From: Candidatus Saccharimonadota bacterium
Lineage (GTDB): Bacteria > Patescibacteriota > Saccharimonadia > Saccharimonadales > Saccharimonadaceae
NCBI GenBank assembly: GCA_030523715.1
Contig: JAUNHY010000004.1
Span: forward strand, 22,805 to 86,804
Length of the DNA stretch: 64,000 nucleotides
Reading direction: 5' to 3'
Position numbers and translations under genes: made by a program. This document shows, piece after piece, positions 1 to 8,343 of this stretch. Numbering within the stretch: the stretch's first letter is position 1; each line of letters opens with the position of its first letter. The notes beneath the pieces are model-generated. The model was not told where the DNA came from. It was given only the letters and a program-made list of their open reading frames with translations, and made no database searches.

Positions 1-2
1 TC

Positions 3-74
3 TTTGTGATTTCCGGCGCAGCTATATTAGCCGGTGCGGCATTCTTCGCAAAGAAGATGTTTGGTCGTAGATAA
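3..74 (+). CDS. C-terminal tail of a truncated membrane-anchored protein
   Basis: Only the last 23 codons lie in the window, so the product cannot be identified. They encode an Ala/Gly/Ile/Phe-rich hydrophobic segment followed by a short basic end (KKMFGRR) and a TAA stop. This is the shape of a C-terminal membrane anchor, including the tail of a sortase substrate, but any LPXTG-like motif would lie upstream of the window. An intrinsic terminator follows 26 bp downstream, which supports a real gene end. Confidence 0.55.
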   Translation, partial: FVISGAAILAGAAFFAKKMFGRR

Positions 75-100
75 TTTATCTCGATAAATACTTCCGATAA

Positions 101-128
101 AAATCCCCCTGCTCTCTGGGGGATTTTT
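101..128 (+). terminator. Intrinsic terminator after the truncated first gene
   Basis: Stem AAATCCCCC / GGGGGATTT with an 8-nt loop, followed by a T-run. Confidence 0.85.
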
Positions 129-185
129 GATATATTCGAATGTAGCAGTGATGCTAAGGAAATAGCGCAAAAAATACACGCAAAT

Positions 186-223
186 AAAAATATATCCACG
201 CGGTCGTCGGAGGATATATTTTT
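186..223. terminator. Symmetric hairpin, terminator of the TraG-like gene
   Basis: Perfect 12-bp stem AAAAATATATCC / GGATATATTTTT with A- and T-runs on both sides. It can act in both directions and most likely ends the minus-strand gene whose stop is at 251. The GGAGG in its right arm imitates a ribosome binding site for a spurious plus-strand frame. Confidence 0.7.
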
Positions 224-250
224 ATGCCCGTATTTACTGCTTATTTTGCG

Positions 251-3112
251 CTAGGAGCGATTTTTGTTGTGGTGCTTATTACGATTGCGGTTTTTGTTCT
301 TTTGGCCGTTCTGTGCGTTCTGGTTGGCTTGCTGTGGATTCTTGCCGCCATGAATGGTCACATCGCCTTTTCCGGACGAGACGATGGCTGGACGGTCGCT
401 GAGGAGCTCCTCAACACTATTGTCGGCTGGAGCTTCTGGCGCTTTCATATCTTCGTCTTCGTAGAGCGTAATATTTGGGCTGGCTTGTTGGAGTTCGTCC
501 ATCTTGGCGTTAACAAGCTTACTAAGGTCTTTGAGCCCATTGCCGGTTTGCTCTTCCCCTTGAGCTTGATTTGGCGAAATCTTTTGTTTGCGAAAATCTT
601 GCTGTGGGGTTGGTACGAACTTATAGCTTGGTTTTTCTTCTTTAGGTTCACTACCGCGAGCACCAGCTTCGCGACCAGAATCAGATAGTTCCTTCTTCCA
701 CTTTTCTGCTGCTTCGATATTGGCACGAATTTCGTTCTCGACATCCTCGCGGGTGCGAGCGTAAGTCATACGAGAATATTTAACGATGCGCGGCATAAGG
801 TCGTTCGGCGGTTTTGGAATACTGAGTGTTGTGGCCGAGAAGGCTGGAGTTTTTTCGCCATTAATAATCATCGAAACGACAAAGTGACGGTTGTTGAGAT
901 TAAGTAGGTCTTGTGCTTCAAAGACTGGCTCGAACTGCTTGGAAAGAATTGGTGCATCATCGGCAGAAACGCGGAAGCTAATGGTAGTACCAACGTTGCC
1001 AAAGACGGCATCGCGGACGGCGTCGGTCATCTGACTAGTGTACTGGTTGGCGACCGTGAGATTGAGGCCGTACTTGCGTGCTTCGGATAGAATAACGGCA
1101 AAAGAATCGGTGGCGAAGTTTTGGAACTCATCTACGTAGAGATAGAATGGGCGACGATCGTCGACGTTATCGATATCGGAGCGGCTCATAGCGGCGAGCT
1201 GAACTTTGGTAACTAGGAAGGCGCCTAGAATGGCAGCGTTATCTTCGCCGATAAGACCCTTAGAGAGGTTGACGACGAGAATTTTGCCCTCGTCCATGAT
1301 CTGGCGAATATTAAAGCTAGACTTTGGTTGACCGATGATATTGCGGATAATTGGGTTGGCCGTGAAGGCGCCGACCTTGTTAAGAATAGGCGCGACGGAT
1401 TCGGTGACCTGTTTTTCGCCCCAGGAGCCGAACTCTTGTTTCCAGAACTGAAGCACAGTGACGTCTTGACAGTATTCGAGAGTTTCTTTGCGGAATTCTT
1501 TATCGGTAAGCATACGTGAGACGTCAAGCAAGGTGGTTTGTGGGCGGTCGAGCAAGGCGAGCAAAGTATAGCGCAAGATATGCTCAAGGCGTGGGCCCCA
1601 AGAATCACCAAACATGCGCTTGAGCACGCCGATGACTTCTGAAGAAATATTTGGCTTGCGAGCTGGATCGTAAACTTCAAGCGGGTTAAAGGCCATCGGG
1701 AATTGCGTATCGGCCGGATTGAAGTAGACGACGTCTTTAATGCGGCTCTCTGGAATAAATTTAAGGTTATCTACGGCCAGATCGCCATGTGGGTCGATAA
1801 TACAATAACCCTGATTATGATAAATGTCGCTAAGCGCGAAGAGTGTTAAGAGGCCGGATTTACCGGAGCCAGTTTGGCCGATAATATAAACGTGGCGTGA
1901 GCGATCGCGACGATACATGCCGAATTGGTGTTTGATACCGCGGAAATCAGTAAGGCCAAAGGCAGAAATATTCTCGTCGAATGTTGGGTCGCCGGTAAGC
2001 ATTGGCAGCTTGGCCGGAGGTTCGGCGGTTTTACTGGAAGCCCAGACGATGTTTGGTGTTTCAACGTTTGTGTGTGGTAAATGGTAAACCGAAGCGAGTT
2101 CGGAAATATTAAGAATAAAGCCATCATCGGTAAATTGGCGTGCCTTATATGCATCGAGTGCATTTTTATCGAAGGTGGCGCCAGTCATCTTAAAACCATT
2201 GAGGTTGGTAGAGTTGAACTGCTTGAAGGTGCCGACGAGTGCTTGCATATTAAGCTTAGCGTTCATTTCGTTACTGCCGATGTAAGCGAGGCGAATCTTG
2301 ACTTGGTAACCGAGCTTGGTGGCCTTCTCTTCGGCCTTGGACACGCGAGTTTTGTCGCGCTCGGAAAGCTCTACCTTAACTGGTTGCTCAGAACCGCCCT
2401 CCGGTGGACGCCATAGCGCCGCGAGGACCTCGAGGAACCAACGCCAGTCGATATGGAAGAAATCGAAACCGCCCTTGCCGTCTTTGACGGATTTTATCCA
2501 TTGATCGGACTTAGTGTGCCAATCGTCGGCGATTGGGCGAGTGAGTATTTGTACCCAAAGCTCCTCGCCGCCATCTGGATTAAGCTTGGCGAGCGTACCG
2601 GTAATACCGGCTAGCGGATCTACTTCAAATGATTCAAAGGTTTTAATTGGCAAAGCGTCGTTTTCGGTGAGGGTTATTTCGGAAGAATAAGCAATTGGAT
2701 ATTTATCACGATGGTCGACATAATCTTCTTTCATGCGATAAATTTGGACGCTTGGATACTGGGAATAAATCTGCCCTTCTACGAACGATTGAAGAATCTT
2801 TGGTACCCAAACAAAGAAACGAATTTGGTTGCCCGTGGATGCGATTTCAAACGAAAGATGCTCCTGGACGCCGCCGGAATTTTTGAGTTCGTTTTTGTCG
2901 CGCAGAATGCCGTGTAACGAGGCAAAAAGCTGCTCAGCGGCAAGCTCTTTCTTGTCGTTGTCTTTTGGAATTTCGAGCATCAAAAGGACGCTCTCGACAT
3001 TGAGAACTTGGAGACGATTTGCTTTTTTATGGTTACGAATCGTTAAAATCACCAAGATGACAACGATTGGAATCCAAACAATTGGCATCATGAAAAAGCG
3101 AATAATTGGCAT
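251..3112 (-). CDS. VirD4/TraG-like type IV secretion or conjugation ATPase
   Basis: A 953-aa protein with an N-terminal membrane segment (residues ~8-25), a long middle region, and a P-loop ATPase domain. Walker A is GQTGSGKS (residues 412-419), preceded by RHVYIIG and followed by IIDPHGD. Walker B is YLYVDEFQNFA at about residue 660. This matches the VirD4/TraG/VirB4 superfamily of ATPases that move DNA or protein across membranes. The C-terminus (~920-953) is a low-complexity Asn/Lys/Gln/Arg tail that may bind nucleic acid. No other secretion genes lie next to it. The start codon lies 6 nt after an extended -10 (TGC-TAAAAT), predicting a leaderless mRNA. The gene diverges from the YvcK fusion. 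The family is fairly sure; the transported substrate is unknown. Confidence 0.8.
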   Translation of the reverse strand: MPIIRFFMMPIVWIPIVVILVILTIRNHKKANRLQVLNVESVLLMLEIPKDNDKKELAAEQLFASLHGILRDKNELKNSGGVQEHLSFEIASTGNQIRFFVWVPKILQSFVEGQIYSQYPSVQIYRMKEDYVDHRDKYPIAYSSEITLTENDALPIKTFESFEVDPLAGITGTLAKLNPDGGEELWVQILTRPIADDWHTKSDQWIKSVKDGKGGFDFFHIDWRWFLEVLAALWRPPEGGSEQPVKVELSERDKTRVSKAEEKATKLGYQVKIRLAYIGSNEMNAKLNMQALVGTFKQFNSTNLNGFKMTGATFDKNALDAYKARQFTDDGFILNISELASVYHLPHTNVETPNIVWASSKTAEPPAKLPMLTGDPTFDENISAFGLTDFRGIKHQFGMYRRDRSRHVYIIGQTGSGKSGLLTLFALSDIYHNQGYCIIDPHGDLAVDNLKFIPESRIKDVVYFNPADTQFPMAFNPLEVYDPARKPNISSEVIGVLKRMFGDSWGPRLEHILRYTLLALLDRPQTTLLDVSRMLTDKEFRKETLEYCQDVTVLQFWKQEFGSWGEKQVTESVAPILNKVGAFTANPIIRNIIGQPKSSFNIRQIMDEGKILVVNLSKGLIGEDNAAILGAFLVTKVQLAAMSRSDIDNVDDRRPFYLYVDEFQNFATDSFAVILSEARKYGLNLTVANQYTSQMTDAVRDAVFGNVGTTISFRVSADDAPILSKQFEPVFEAQDLLNLNNRHFVVSMIINGEKTPAFSATTLSIPKPPNDLMPRIVKYSRMTYARTREDVENEIRANIEAAEKWKKELSDSGREAGARGSEPKEEKPSYKFVPTPQQDFRKQKISPNQAQGEEQTGNGLKDLSKLVNAKMDELQQASPNITLYEDEDMKAPEAPADNSVEELLSDRPAIVSSGKGDVTIHGGKNPQQANQNAQNGQKNKNRNRNKHHNKNRS

Positions 3113-3130
3113 GCTAATATTTTAGCATAA
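3113..3130. promoter_or_regulatory. Overlapping divergent promoters in a near-palindrome
   Basis: Only 18 bp separate the start codons at 3112 (minus) and 3131 (plus). The near-palindrome TGCTAATATTTTAGCA provides TAAAAT on the minus strand, 6 nt from its ATG with TGC in front, and TATTTT on the plus strand, 7 nt from its ATG. Both transcripts would be (almost) leaderless and their -10 boxes overlap, so initiation should be mutually exclusive. Confidence 0.55.
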
Positions 3131-4969
3131 ATGTTAAACTTAAACTATATGACAGATAAGCGCGACCTCAGGGCGGTAGTGATTGGCGGTGGGACTGGCA
3201 GCTTTGCTGTGTTGTCCGGTTTGAAGAATTATGTAAAACATATTACGGCGCTCGTAAGTATGGCAGATGATGGTGGTTCGACGGGCGTGCTGCGCGACGA
3301 ACTGGGTGTTTTACCGCCAGGTGATGTGCGTCAGTGTCTAGCAGCTCTATCTGATTCGCCAAAATTGCGTGAATTATTTAATTATCGTTTCGAAGATGGT
3401 GGTCTAAGTGGCCATTCGTTTGGGAATTTGTTTTTGACGGCGCTTGAAAAAATGTCGGGCAGCTTTCCAGAGGCAGTAGATGTTGCGAGCGAAGTCTTAA
3501 ATATAAATGGTCACGATGTGGTGCCAGCTATTTTAGATAAAGTAACGTTGGTTGCCGAGACGGATGGTAAAGTAATTCGGCACGAGCGAGAGATTCGCGA
3601 GACCGCCTTCATTAAGCAGCGTCCGTTATTGAGGTTGGAGCCAACACCGGAACCGAATCCAGATGCTCTAAAAGCGATTGCGGAAGCAGATTTAATTATA
3701 ATTGCGCCGGGCGGCCTATATGAGAGTTTGGGTGCGACTTTAATTGTGCCCGGTATTGGCGCGGCCTTGAAAAATTCGCCGGCGCGCAAAATCTATGTCT
3801 GTAATTTGATGAATCGAGCTAGACATACGGCTGGTTTCTCAGTGCTTGATTATGCTGATGAATTAGAGCGTTTGGCAGGTTGCGAGTTTATTGACGAGGT
3901 GCTCTACAACACGCATGAGCCGAGCCAGAAATTAATTGATAAATACGCTCTGGAAGATGAGTCGCCAGTACTACGTCCAGCTGAAAATGCGGCGCGTCAC
4001 TATCGTTTATTGGGAGCGGATTTGTTGTCGCGCACGATTTGGGAAAATGCGTCCGAGAGCGATATTTTGGCAAATCAGCGTGCGTTAATTCGCCACGATA
4101 GCGACCGGCTGGCACGAAGTATTTTAGGCGGTTACGACCAGCAAGAAGAAGAGGTAAAAGAAATCGAAACCCTGTATGTGGTTGATATGGATCGCACCCT
4201 GATTCGTACTAGTTCCCTCTTTGATTGTCTTTGTGAGGCGGCAAACAAATTCCAGGATCATTTAGGTGATGAGTTACGAGTAGACTATCAGAATTATCTG
4301 ACAGCGCGCGATACGGAGTTTGCCGAGTTGGATTTGAATAGCGAAAATGATTACGTCAAAATGCGCCTGGCTGGAAAACATGCGACATTTGATCCGACCA
4401 CGGCGCTGGACCGAATTTTATCAAAACGCCAAAGCGCGGCGACGGCGCAAAATGTTTATGACTCGATGGCAGAACAATTGTCCGAAAATGATAAATATGA
4501 GGAATATTTATTGCCGGGCGCCGAAGACATTTTGCGCTATATTTACGAGCGTGATAATGCCGAAATGGTGATTCTGACTTATGGCGAGCATGCTTTTCAG
4601 GATGCGAAATTTGCCGCTGTAGTTTTGCCGCTAATTCGCAAACTTGGTATTCGTCCGCGCTTCTTGGCGACACCGGATCGCAAGAAGGCTAGTTTCTTCT
4701 ATGATCATCTGAATCGCGATGGGAGTTTCGAGATAAGTGGCGTGTATGGTATGGATAATATACGTGCGCGCAAGGCGGTGCAAATCGGCGACGAGCGCGA
4801 CGATATTATAGGTTTTGAAAATTTGGATAATTATCGGGCTTATTGCGTAAAATCGCCGCTTGATCATTCGAATCGCGCTTGGCCGACGGACGAAGAACTA
4901 GAGAAAAATCACTGTCAGCTATTTGAAGACTTGCGCGAAGTGATAAAAGTTGAGAAAACAATTCAATAA
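3131..4969 (+). CDS. YvcK/CofD-like protein fused to a HAD-family hydrolase
   Basis: Residues ~13-335 are a complete YvcK/CofD-like domain: VVIGGGTGSFAVLSGLK, SMADDGGSTGVLRDELG, LPPGDVRQCL, IIIAPGGLYESL. In Firmicutes YvcK is a UDP-sugar-binding factor needed for carbon metabolism and envelope homeostasis. Residues ~347-612 are a HAD-like domain with motif I DMDRT (352-356), a motif-II-like VILTYGEHA, and GDERDD as motif III/IV, so it looks catalytically intact. The usual YvcK protein is about 320 aa, which makes the fusion noteworthy. A second in-frame ATG at 3149 is possible; 3131 is favoured because a -10-like TATTTT sits 7 nt upstream, and no Shine-Dalgarno is seen at either. The HAD substrate is unknown. 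Confidence 0.85.
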   Translation: MLNLNYMTDKRDLRAVVIGGGTGSFAVLSGLKNYVKHITALVSMADDGGSTGVLRDELGVLPPGDVRQCLAALSDSPKLRELFNYRFEDGGLSGHSFGNLFLTALEKMSGSFPEAVDVASEVLNINGHDVVPAILDKVTLVAETDGKVIRHEREIRETAFIKQRPLLRLEPTPEPNPDALKAIAEADLIIIAPGGLYESLGATLIVPGIGAALKNSPARKIYVCNLMNRARHTAGFSVLDYADELERLAGCEFIDEVLYNTHEPSQKLIDKYALEDESPVLRPAENAARHYRLLGADLLSRTIWENASESDILANQRALIRHDSDRLARSILGGYDQQEEEVKEIETLYVVDMDRTLIRTSSLFDCLCEAANKFQDHLGDELRVDYQNYLTARDTEFAELDLNSENDYVKMRLAGKHATFDPTTALDRILSKRQSAATAQNVYDSMAEQLSENDKYEEYLLPGAEDILRYIYERDNAEMVILTYGEHAFQDAKFAAVVLPLIRKLGIRPRFLATPDRKKASFFYDHLNRDGSFEISGVYGMDNIRARKAVQIGDERDDIIGFENLDNYRAYCVKSPLDHSNRAWPTDEELEKNHCQLFEDLREVIKVEKTIQ

Positions 4970-4999
4970 AAAAATACCTCCCTTTCGGGAGGTATTTTT
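4970..4999. terminator. Bidirectional terminator between convergent genes
   Basis: Stem ATACCTCCC / GGGAGGTAT with a short loop, A-run on the left and T-run on the right. It separates the YvcK fusion from the converging sigma4/HARE gene. Confidence 0.9.
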
Positions 5000-5001
5000 G
5001 T

Positions 5002-6033
5002 TTAGGCTGCTAGTTTATAGCTATCTTTGCCAACCTTGGTGAATAAGCTTTTATTCTGGAGGTTAAGTAAGACAGTAGTTTCTTTAACTTTGCGTTCCTT
5101 GAGGACTTGCTTGACGATTTCTTTGCGAGAAAGACCTTCGTCGCCAGCGCTCTTAAGGATTTTGGTAATAATGTCGGAAACGGTGCCCTTTTGATAGCCC
5201 CAGCTATCAAGTGCGTAAATACCGCGACCGATGAGAACAAAGCGAGAATCTTTAATGAGCTCGTTATGGATGGCTTGAACGGTAACATCTTTGCGTTTAA
5301 AATCGGAGGAGCTAATAGCCTTTGCAATATCGTTAAAGTGCATTGGCTCCTTATGCTCTTCGAGAACAACATAAATCTTGTCGCGGATATTCTTTGGGTT
5401 GACAGTTGGCCATTTAGTTAGGCCCCATTGACCATTAAGCGTAGAAAGAAGCTTGCTAATGCGAGCGACGGCCTCAATGTGGCTTGGGTGCTCATAGTTG
5501 AGCTTTTCGTCGAGCTCGTCAATGCTGACTGGCTTTTTGTTGGCTTTAATTAAGGAGACAATCTCGTCGACTTTGTTGCGGAGGGCTTTTTCGTCGCCAT
5601 ACTCAGCAATACCAATTGCATTATGGTATTTGTCGTTTTCGGTAACAATAGTTAAAACTGGAGAGATTTCGCCGAGGAAGCTAAAGTTAGCTTTGTCAGT
5701 TGCGGTAGCTTCGTGGCCAAGGATTTTCTTGGCAAGATCGGCGGCGCGAGCAACACGGCCCATCTCTGTAAGATTACGGATGATTAATTTTTCAGCAGGT
5801 GCGAGGTCGGTAATTTTTCCTTCTTCGGCTGCAATGCGGAGACGAATAAGAATCGCCTTTTCGAGTTGGCGCACGCGTTCGCGTGTAATAGATAACATTT
5901 CACCGATTTGTTCAAGCGTTTCCTTATGTCCGTTGAGACCAAACCTACGCGAGATTATCTCACGCTCGCGTTCTTGTTCAATGATACTAAGACTATTTTT
6001 AATGGCCTTAGCAATTGTTTCCGCATTATTCAT
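5002..6033 (-). CDS. Sigma-70 region 4 / HARE-HTH transcription factor
   Basis: A 343-aa protein. Residues ~15-75 match the sigma-70 region 4 helix-turn-helix (EREREIISRRFGLNG, ETLEQIGEMLSITRERVRQLE), which in sigma factors contacts the -35 element. There is no region 2 (the -10 and core-binding part), so it cannot be an ordinary sigma factor. The C-terminal half carries one clear HARE-HTH unit (~215-280, ending GRGIYALDSWG) and a second winged-helix-like unit to the end. HARE-HTH is the fold of the RNA polymerase delta subunit RpoE. The likely role is an RNA polymerase accessory factor or promoter regulator. It has its own TTGACA-17-TAAGAT promoter and an AAGGAAG ribosome site. Function is inferred. 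Confidence 0.75.
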   Translation of the reverse strand: MNNAETIAKAIKNSLSIIEQEREREIISRRFGLNGHKETLEQIGEMLSITRERVRQLEKAILIRLRIAAEEGKITDLAPAEKLIIRNLTEMGRVARAADLAKKILGHEATATDKANFSFLGEISPVLTIVTENDKYHNAIGIAEYGDEKALRNKVDEIVSLIKANKKPVSIDELDEKLNYEHPSHIEAVARISKLLSTLNGQWGLTKWPTVNPKNIRDKIYVVLEEHKEPMHFNDIAKAISSSDFKRKDVTVQAIHNELIKDSRFVLIGRGIYALDSWGYQKGTVSDIITKILKSAGDEGLSRKEIVKQVLKERKVKETTVLLNLQNKSLFTKVGKDSYKLAA

Positions 6034-6084
6034 GCTACTGCTTCCTTATTCTCCGTCGTTAAGGTTTATATCTTATTTTTAAAT

Positions 6085-6113
6085 ATCTTAACATCTTAAT
6101 GCGATGTTGTCAA
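6085..6113 (-). promoter_or_regulatory. Promoter of the sigma4/HARE gene
   Basis: On the minus strand TTGACA (6108-6113), 17-bp spacer, TAAGAT (6085-6090). The predicted start gives a leader of about 45 nt. A second TAAGAT overlaps the spacer. Confidence 0.7.
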
Positions 6114-6242
6114 TAAGTAAATTATTATCTACTTACAACTATATTACCACATTTTTGGCAGACTACATAAAAAATTACATAAAAGTTTAAGCATAAGCGG
6201 AATTGTGGCAGAAAACTTGCATTATTTCCCTGTTTTTGGCAT

Positions 6243-6268
6243 AAAAAATGCCCGGATTACTCCGGGCT
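6243..6268 (-). terminator. Terminator overlapping the end of the 83-aa gene
   Basis: Stem GCCCGGA / TCCGGGC with an A-run on the left (T-run on the minus strand). The stop codon of the 83-aa gene (6257-6259) lies inside the hairpin. Confidence 0.85.
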
Positions 6269-6508
6269 GGATTGCCGCTCGCGCAGACGTTGAAAGAGGT
6301 CATTCACGAAACGGTCCTGGATTTCGGTGAGTTTTCTGATGTAGACGTCGTAATCTGCATCAGTATAGGTTCCGTCTTGTATTTTCTGTAAGTACTCCTG
6401 TTGGAGTGTGTCTGCCTCGGCTTGCGCTTCGGCTTTGCGCCGCTCTGTCCAGCGGTCTTCGTCGGTGTAGTAAGATGCTTGAGCTGATCTGTTGTGATCG
6501 CGCGCCAT
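6257..6508 (-). CDS. Small charged hypothetical protein (83 aa)
   Basis: Not recognised. The 83-aa product is very hydrophilic and mostly helical in appearance, rich in Arg, Glu, Gln and Asp, with a probable coiled-coil stretch (ERRKAEAQAEADTLQQEY). There is no signal peptide or membrane segment. It is supported as a real gene by a consensus promoter (TTGACA-17-TATAAT), a G-rich Shine-Dalgarno (AGGGGGGGG) about 7 nt before ATG, and its own terminator. It is a single-gene unit between the regulator and the VTC cluster. Confidence 0.7.
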   Translation of the reverse strand: MARDHNRSAQASYYTDEDRWTERRKAEAQAEADTLQQEYLQKIQDGTYTDADYDVYIRKLTEIQDRFVNDLFQRLRERQSSPE

Positions 6509-6545
6509 AATAACCCCCCCCTTACTAGCATAGGCTTATCTTTTA

Positions 6546-6574
6546 ATTATATCACACTATATCTAAAATGTCAA
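6546..6574 (-). promoter_or_regulatory. Consensus promoter of the 83-aa gene
   Basis: Minus strand TTGACA (6569-6574), 17-bp spacer ending GTGTGA, TATAAT (6546-6551), an extended -10. The leader is about 30 nt. Confidence 0.8.
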
Positions 6575-6577
6575 TGC

Positions 6578-8335
6578 TTATCGGCGCATGCCACCGTTTC
6601 CACCCCTGTTCATACCGCCATTGGTGCCATAGCTAGTAACCGTGCTATTGATAGTGACGGTGGCCACTTCGGCGCCGCCAGTGTAGGCCGTGTAGCTTTC
6701 GCCGGTCTTGATATTTGGCGAGGATATGACAATACTGGCGTATTGTTTGCTTGGCGTATATGTCAAAATTGTGTTCCCGCTAGTGTCTTTTAGGACAAAT
6801 TCTGTTCCAGCACTTGGCGTGCTACTAAAGATGATACAGATGCTATTTTGCGTCGATGTCGTAGATGGAAGCTCGAGCATGCCACTAGAGCCGGCCGCGA
6901 TTAGAGTGCCGCCACTTATCTCAAAGGTGCCGTCATGATCAAGTGCGCCATTGCCGTTATTAGTTGGGCCGTCGACGGCGATGTAACCGCCCGTGATATA
7001 CATGGCGCCATTGGAGTCGAGGCCATCGCCGCCTGCGTTAACATTTATGGTTCCACCATTAATGGTTAGCGTGCCGGTGCTACTACTAAAGAAGCCCTGC
7101 CCTTGGCGACCATTAGTGCTAGAAGAATCGTTACCACCGGCTGCATTGAATCCATCGTCGCTAGCAACGATATTGATTGTGCCCGCGTTAATTGTGATTT
7201 CAGCCGATTCGATGCCTTCGTAGCTTTGGGCAATATCTATGGTGCCACCGTTTATAGTAAGGCTTGTATTGGCATGAATGCCATCGTCGCCGGATTTAAT
7301 ACTAAAAGTGCCGCCATCGATGACGATGTTGGTGTTGGAGTGTAGCGCATCGTCGCTGGTACTAAGAGTGAAAGTGCCGCCGCTGATAAGAACATATTTC
7401 TCGGCTTTGACGCCTTTGGCCGAAGTGTTGCTTTCGGAATTTGCGTTAGTGCCGCGCCAATTGCCCCACTGCGAATAATTTGTGCTAGTGTTTTTAGCGC
7501 CGCCACCAGTAGTGATGTTGAAATTTCCGCCTGTAATAGAGACGCGCGTTTCGGCTTGAATAGCGTCGCCGACAGAATTGATTGTAATATTTCCGCCATC
7601 AATAGCGATATAGCCGAGCTTAGTGTCGCTGTCGTTATTGGATTTAATCCCGTCGTTGTCGCAAGTGATATTAAGCGTGCCGTCTTTAATAGCAACGTAA
7701 TCTTTGCCCATTAAACCATTCCTGCTAGCAGTAATATTGAATGTGCCACCAAGAACCTGAAGATAATCTTTGGAATGGATGCCGTGATAATGATTGCCGT
7801 TGATAGTTATTTCACCATTGCCAATGAGTGCGATATTTCCCTTGCTATAAACGGCCGCATCGACATCTTCGGTACCGTAATTTTCGGAATAATTAGTGCC
7901 GTCCGAAATGGTATTAGTAGTGTTTTCGGTAGCGGCCAAATAGAGCGTAGCGACTTTGGTAGCATAAATAGCTGCGCCGTTATCATTGGAGATATTTGCG
8001 CCATCTAACACGAGGTAGACATCGGATTTTTCGGCATTGACAGTTATTAGCTCAGTAAAATCTCCTTTAAGCACATAGACGCCCTTGTTGCTGATAGTAA
8101 CTGAACCGTTTTTGGCGACTGCCCCAGAGCCATTTATGGAAATTTCGCCATTTTCGGAAGTTATATAAGTTGCGTTCGATAGATCGAGCGTATCGGACAG
8201 ATATTCAATGTTTATTTCGGATACGTCGTCTGAGCTAGTATTTGAATTATTTTGAAAAATTATACATGCAATGAGAATGCCGATAGCAAGGAGAATAACT
8301 GCGCCAATGATGGCGAATAATTTTTTTCTAGGCAT
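6578..8335 (-). CDS. Cthe_2159-type (DUF4353) beta-helix surface protein
   Basis: A 585-aa protein with an N-terminal membrane anchor or signal (residues ~6-27, IIGAVILLAIGILIACIIF). The long extracellular part is built from short beta-strand repeats of the type GGTINI / INGGTF / SDDGFNA, which gives a right-handed beta-helix. This is the Cthe_2159 carbohydrate-binding family, whose founding member binds acidic polysaccharides. The C-terminus is Gly/Asn/Arg-rich. It is the last gene of a three-gene operon after a VTC-domain protein and a DUF4956 protein, with a good GGAGG ribosome site. The likely role is surface adhesion or polysaccharide binding. The ligand is unknown. Confidence 0.8.
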   Translation of the reverse strand: MPRKKLFAIIGAVILLAIGILIACIIFQNNSNTSSDDVSEINIEYLSDTLDLSNATYITSENGEISINGSGAVAKNGSVTISNKGVYVLKGDFTELITVNAEKSDVYLVLDGANISNDNGAAIYATKVATLYLAATENTTNTISDGTNYSENYGTEDVDAAVYSKGNIALIGNGEITINGNHYHGIHSKDYLQVLGGTFNITASRNGLMGKDYVAIKDGTLNITCDNDGIKSNNDSDTKLGYIAIDGGNITINSVGDAIQAETRVSITGGNFNITTGGGAKNTSTNYSQWGNWRGTNANSESNTSAKGVKAEKYVLISGGTFTLSTSDDALHSNTNIVIDGGTFSIKSGDDGIHANTSLTINGGTIDIAQSYEGIESAEITINAGTINIVASDDGFNAAGGNDSSSTNGRQGQGFFSSSTGTLTINGGTINVNAGGDGLDSNGAMYITGGYIAVDGPTNNGNGALDHDGTFEISGGTLIAAGSSGMLELPSTTSTQNSICIIFSSTPSAGTEFVLKDTSGNTILTYTPSKQYASIVISSPNIKTGESYTAYTGGAEVATVTINSTVTSYGTNGGMNRGGNGGMRR

Positions 8336-8343
8336 TTGCCCTC

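Noticed and set aside
224..688. Plus-strand frame with a hydrophobic N-terminus and GGAGG upstream, antisense to the TraG-like gene
   Set aside because: The hydrophobic residues are the reverse complement of the Asn/Lys-rich tail of the TraG-like protein, and the GGAGG is part of a symmetric terminator hairpin.
6578..8335. Short DNA repeats inside the beta-helix gene as a tandem repeat or CRISPR-like array
   Set aside because: They are imperfect, in frame, and follow from the repeated INGGT-type protein motif. Spacing is not that of a CRISPR array, and none was seen elsewhere in the window.
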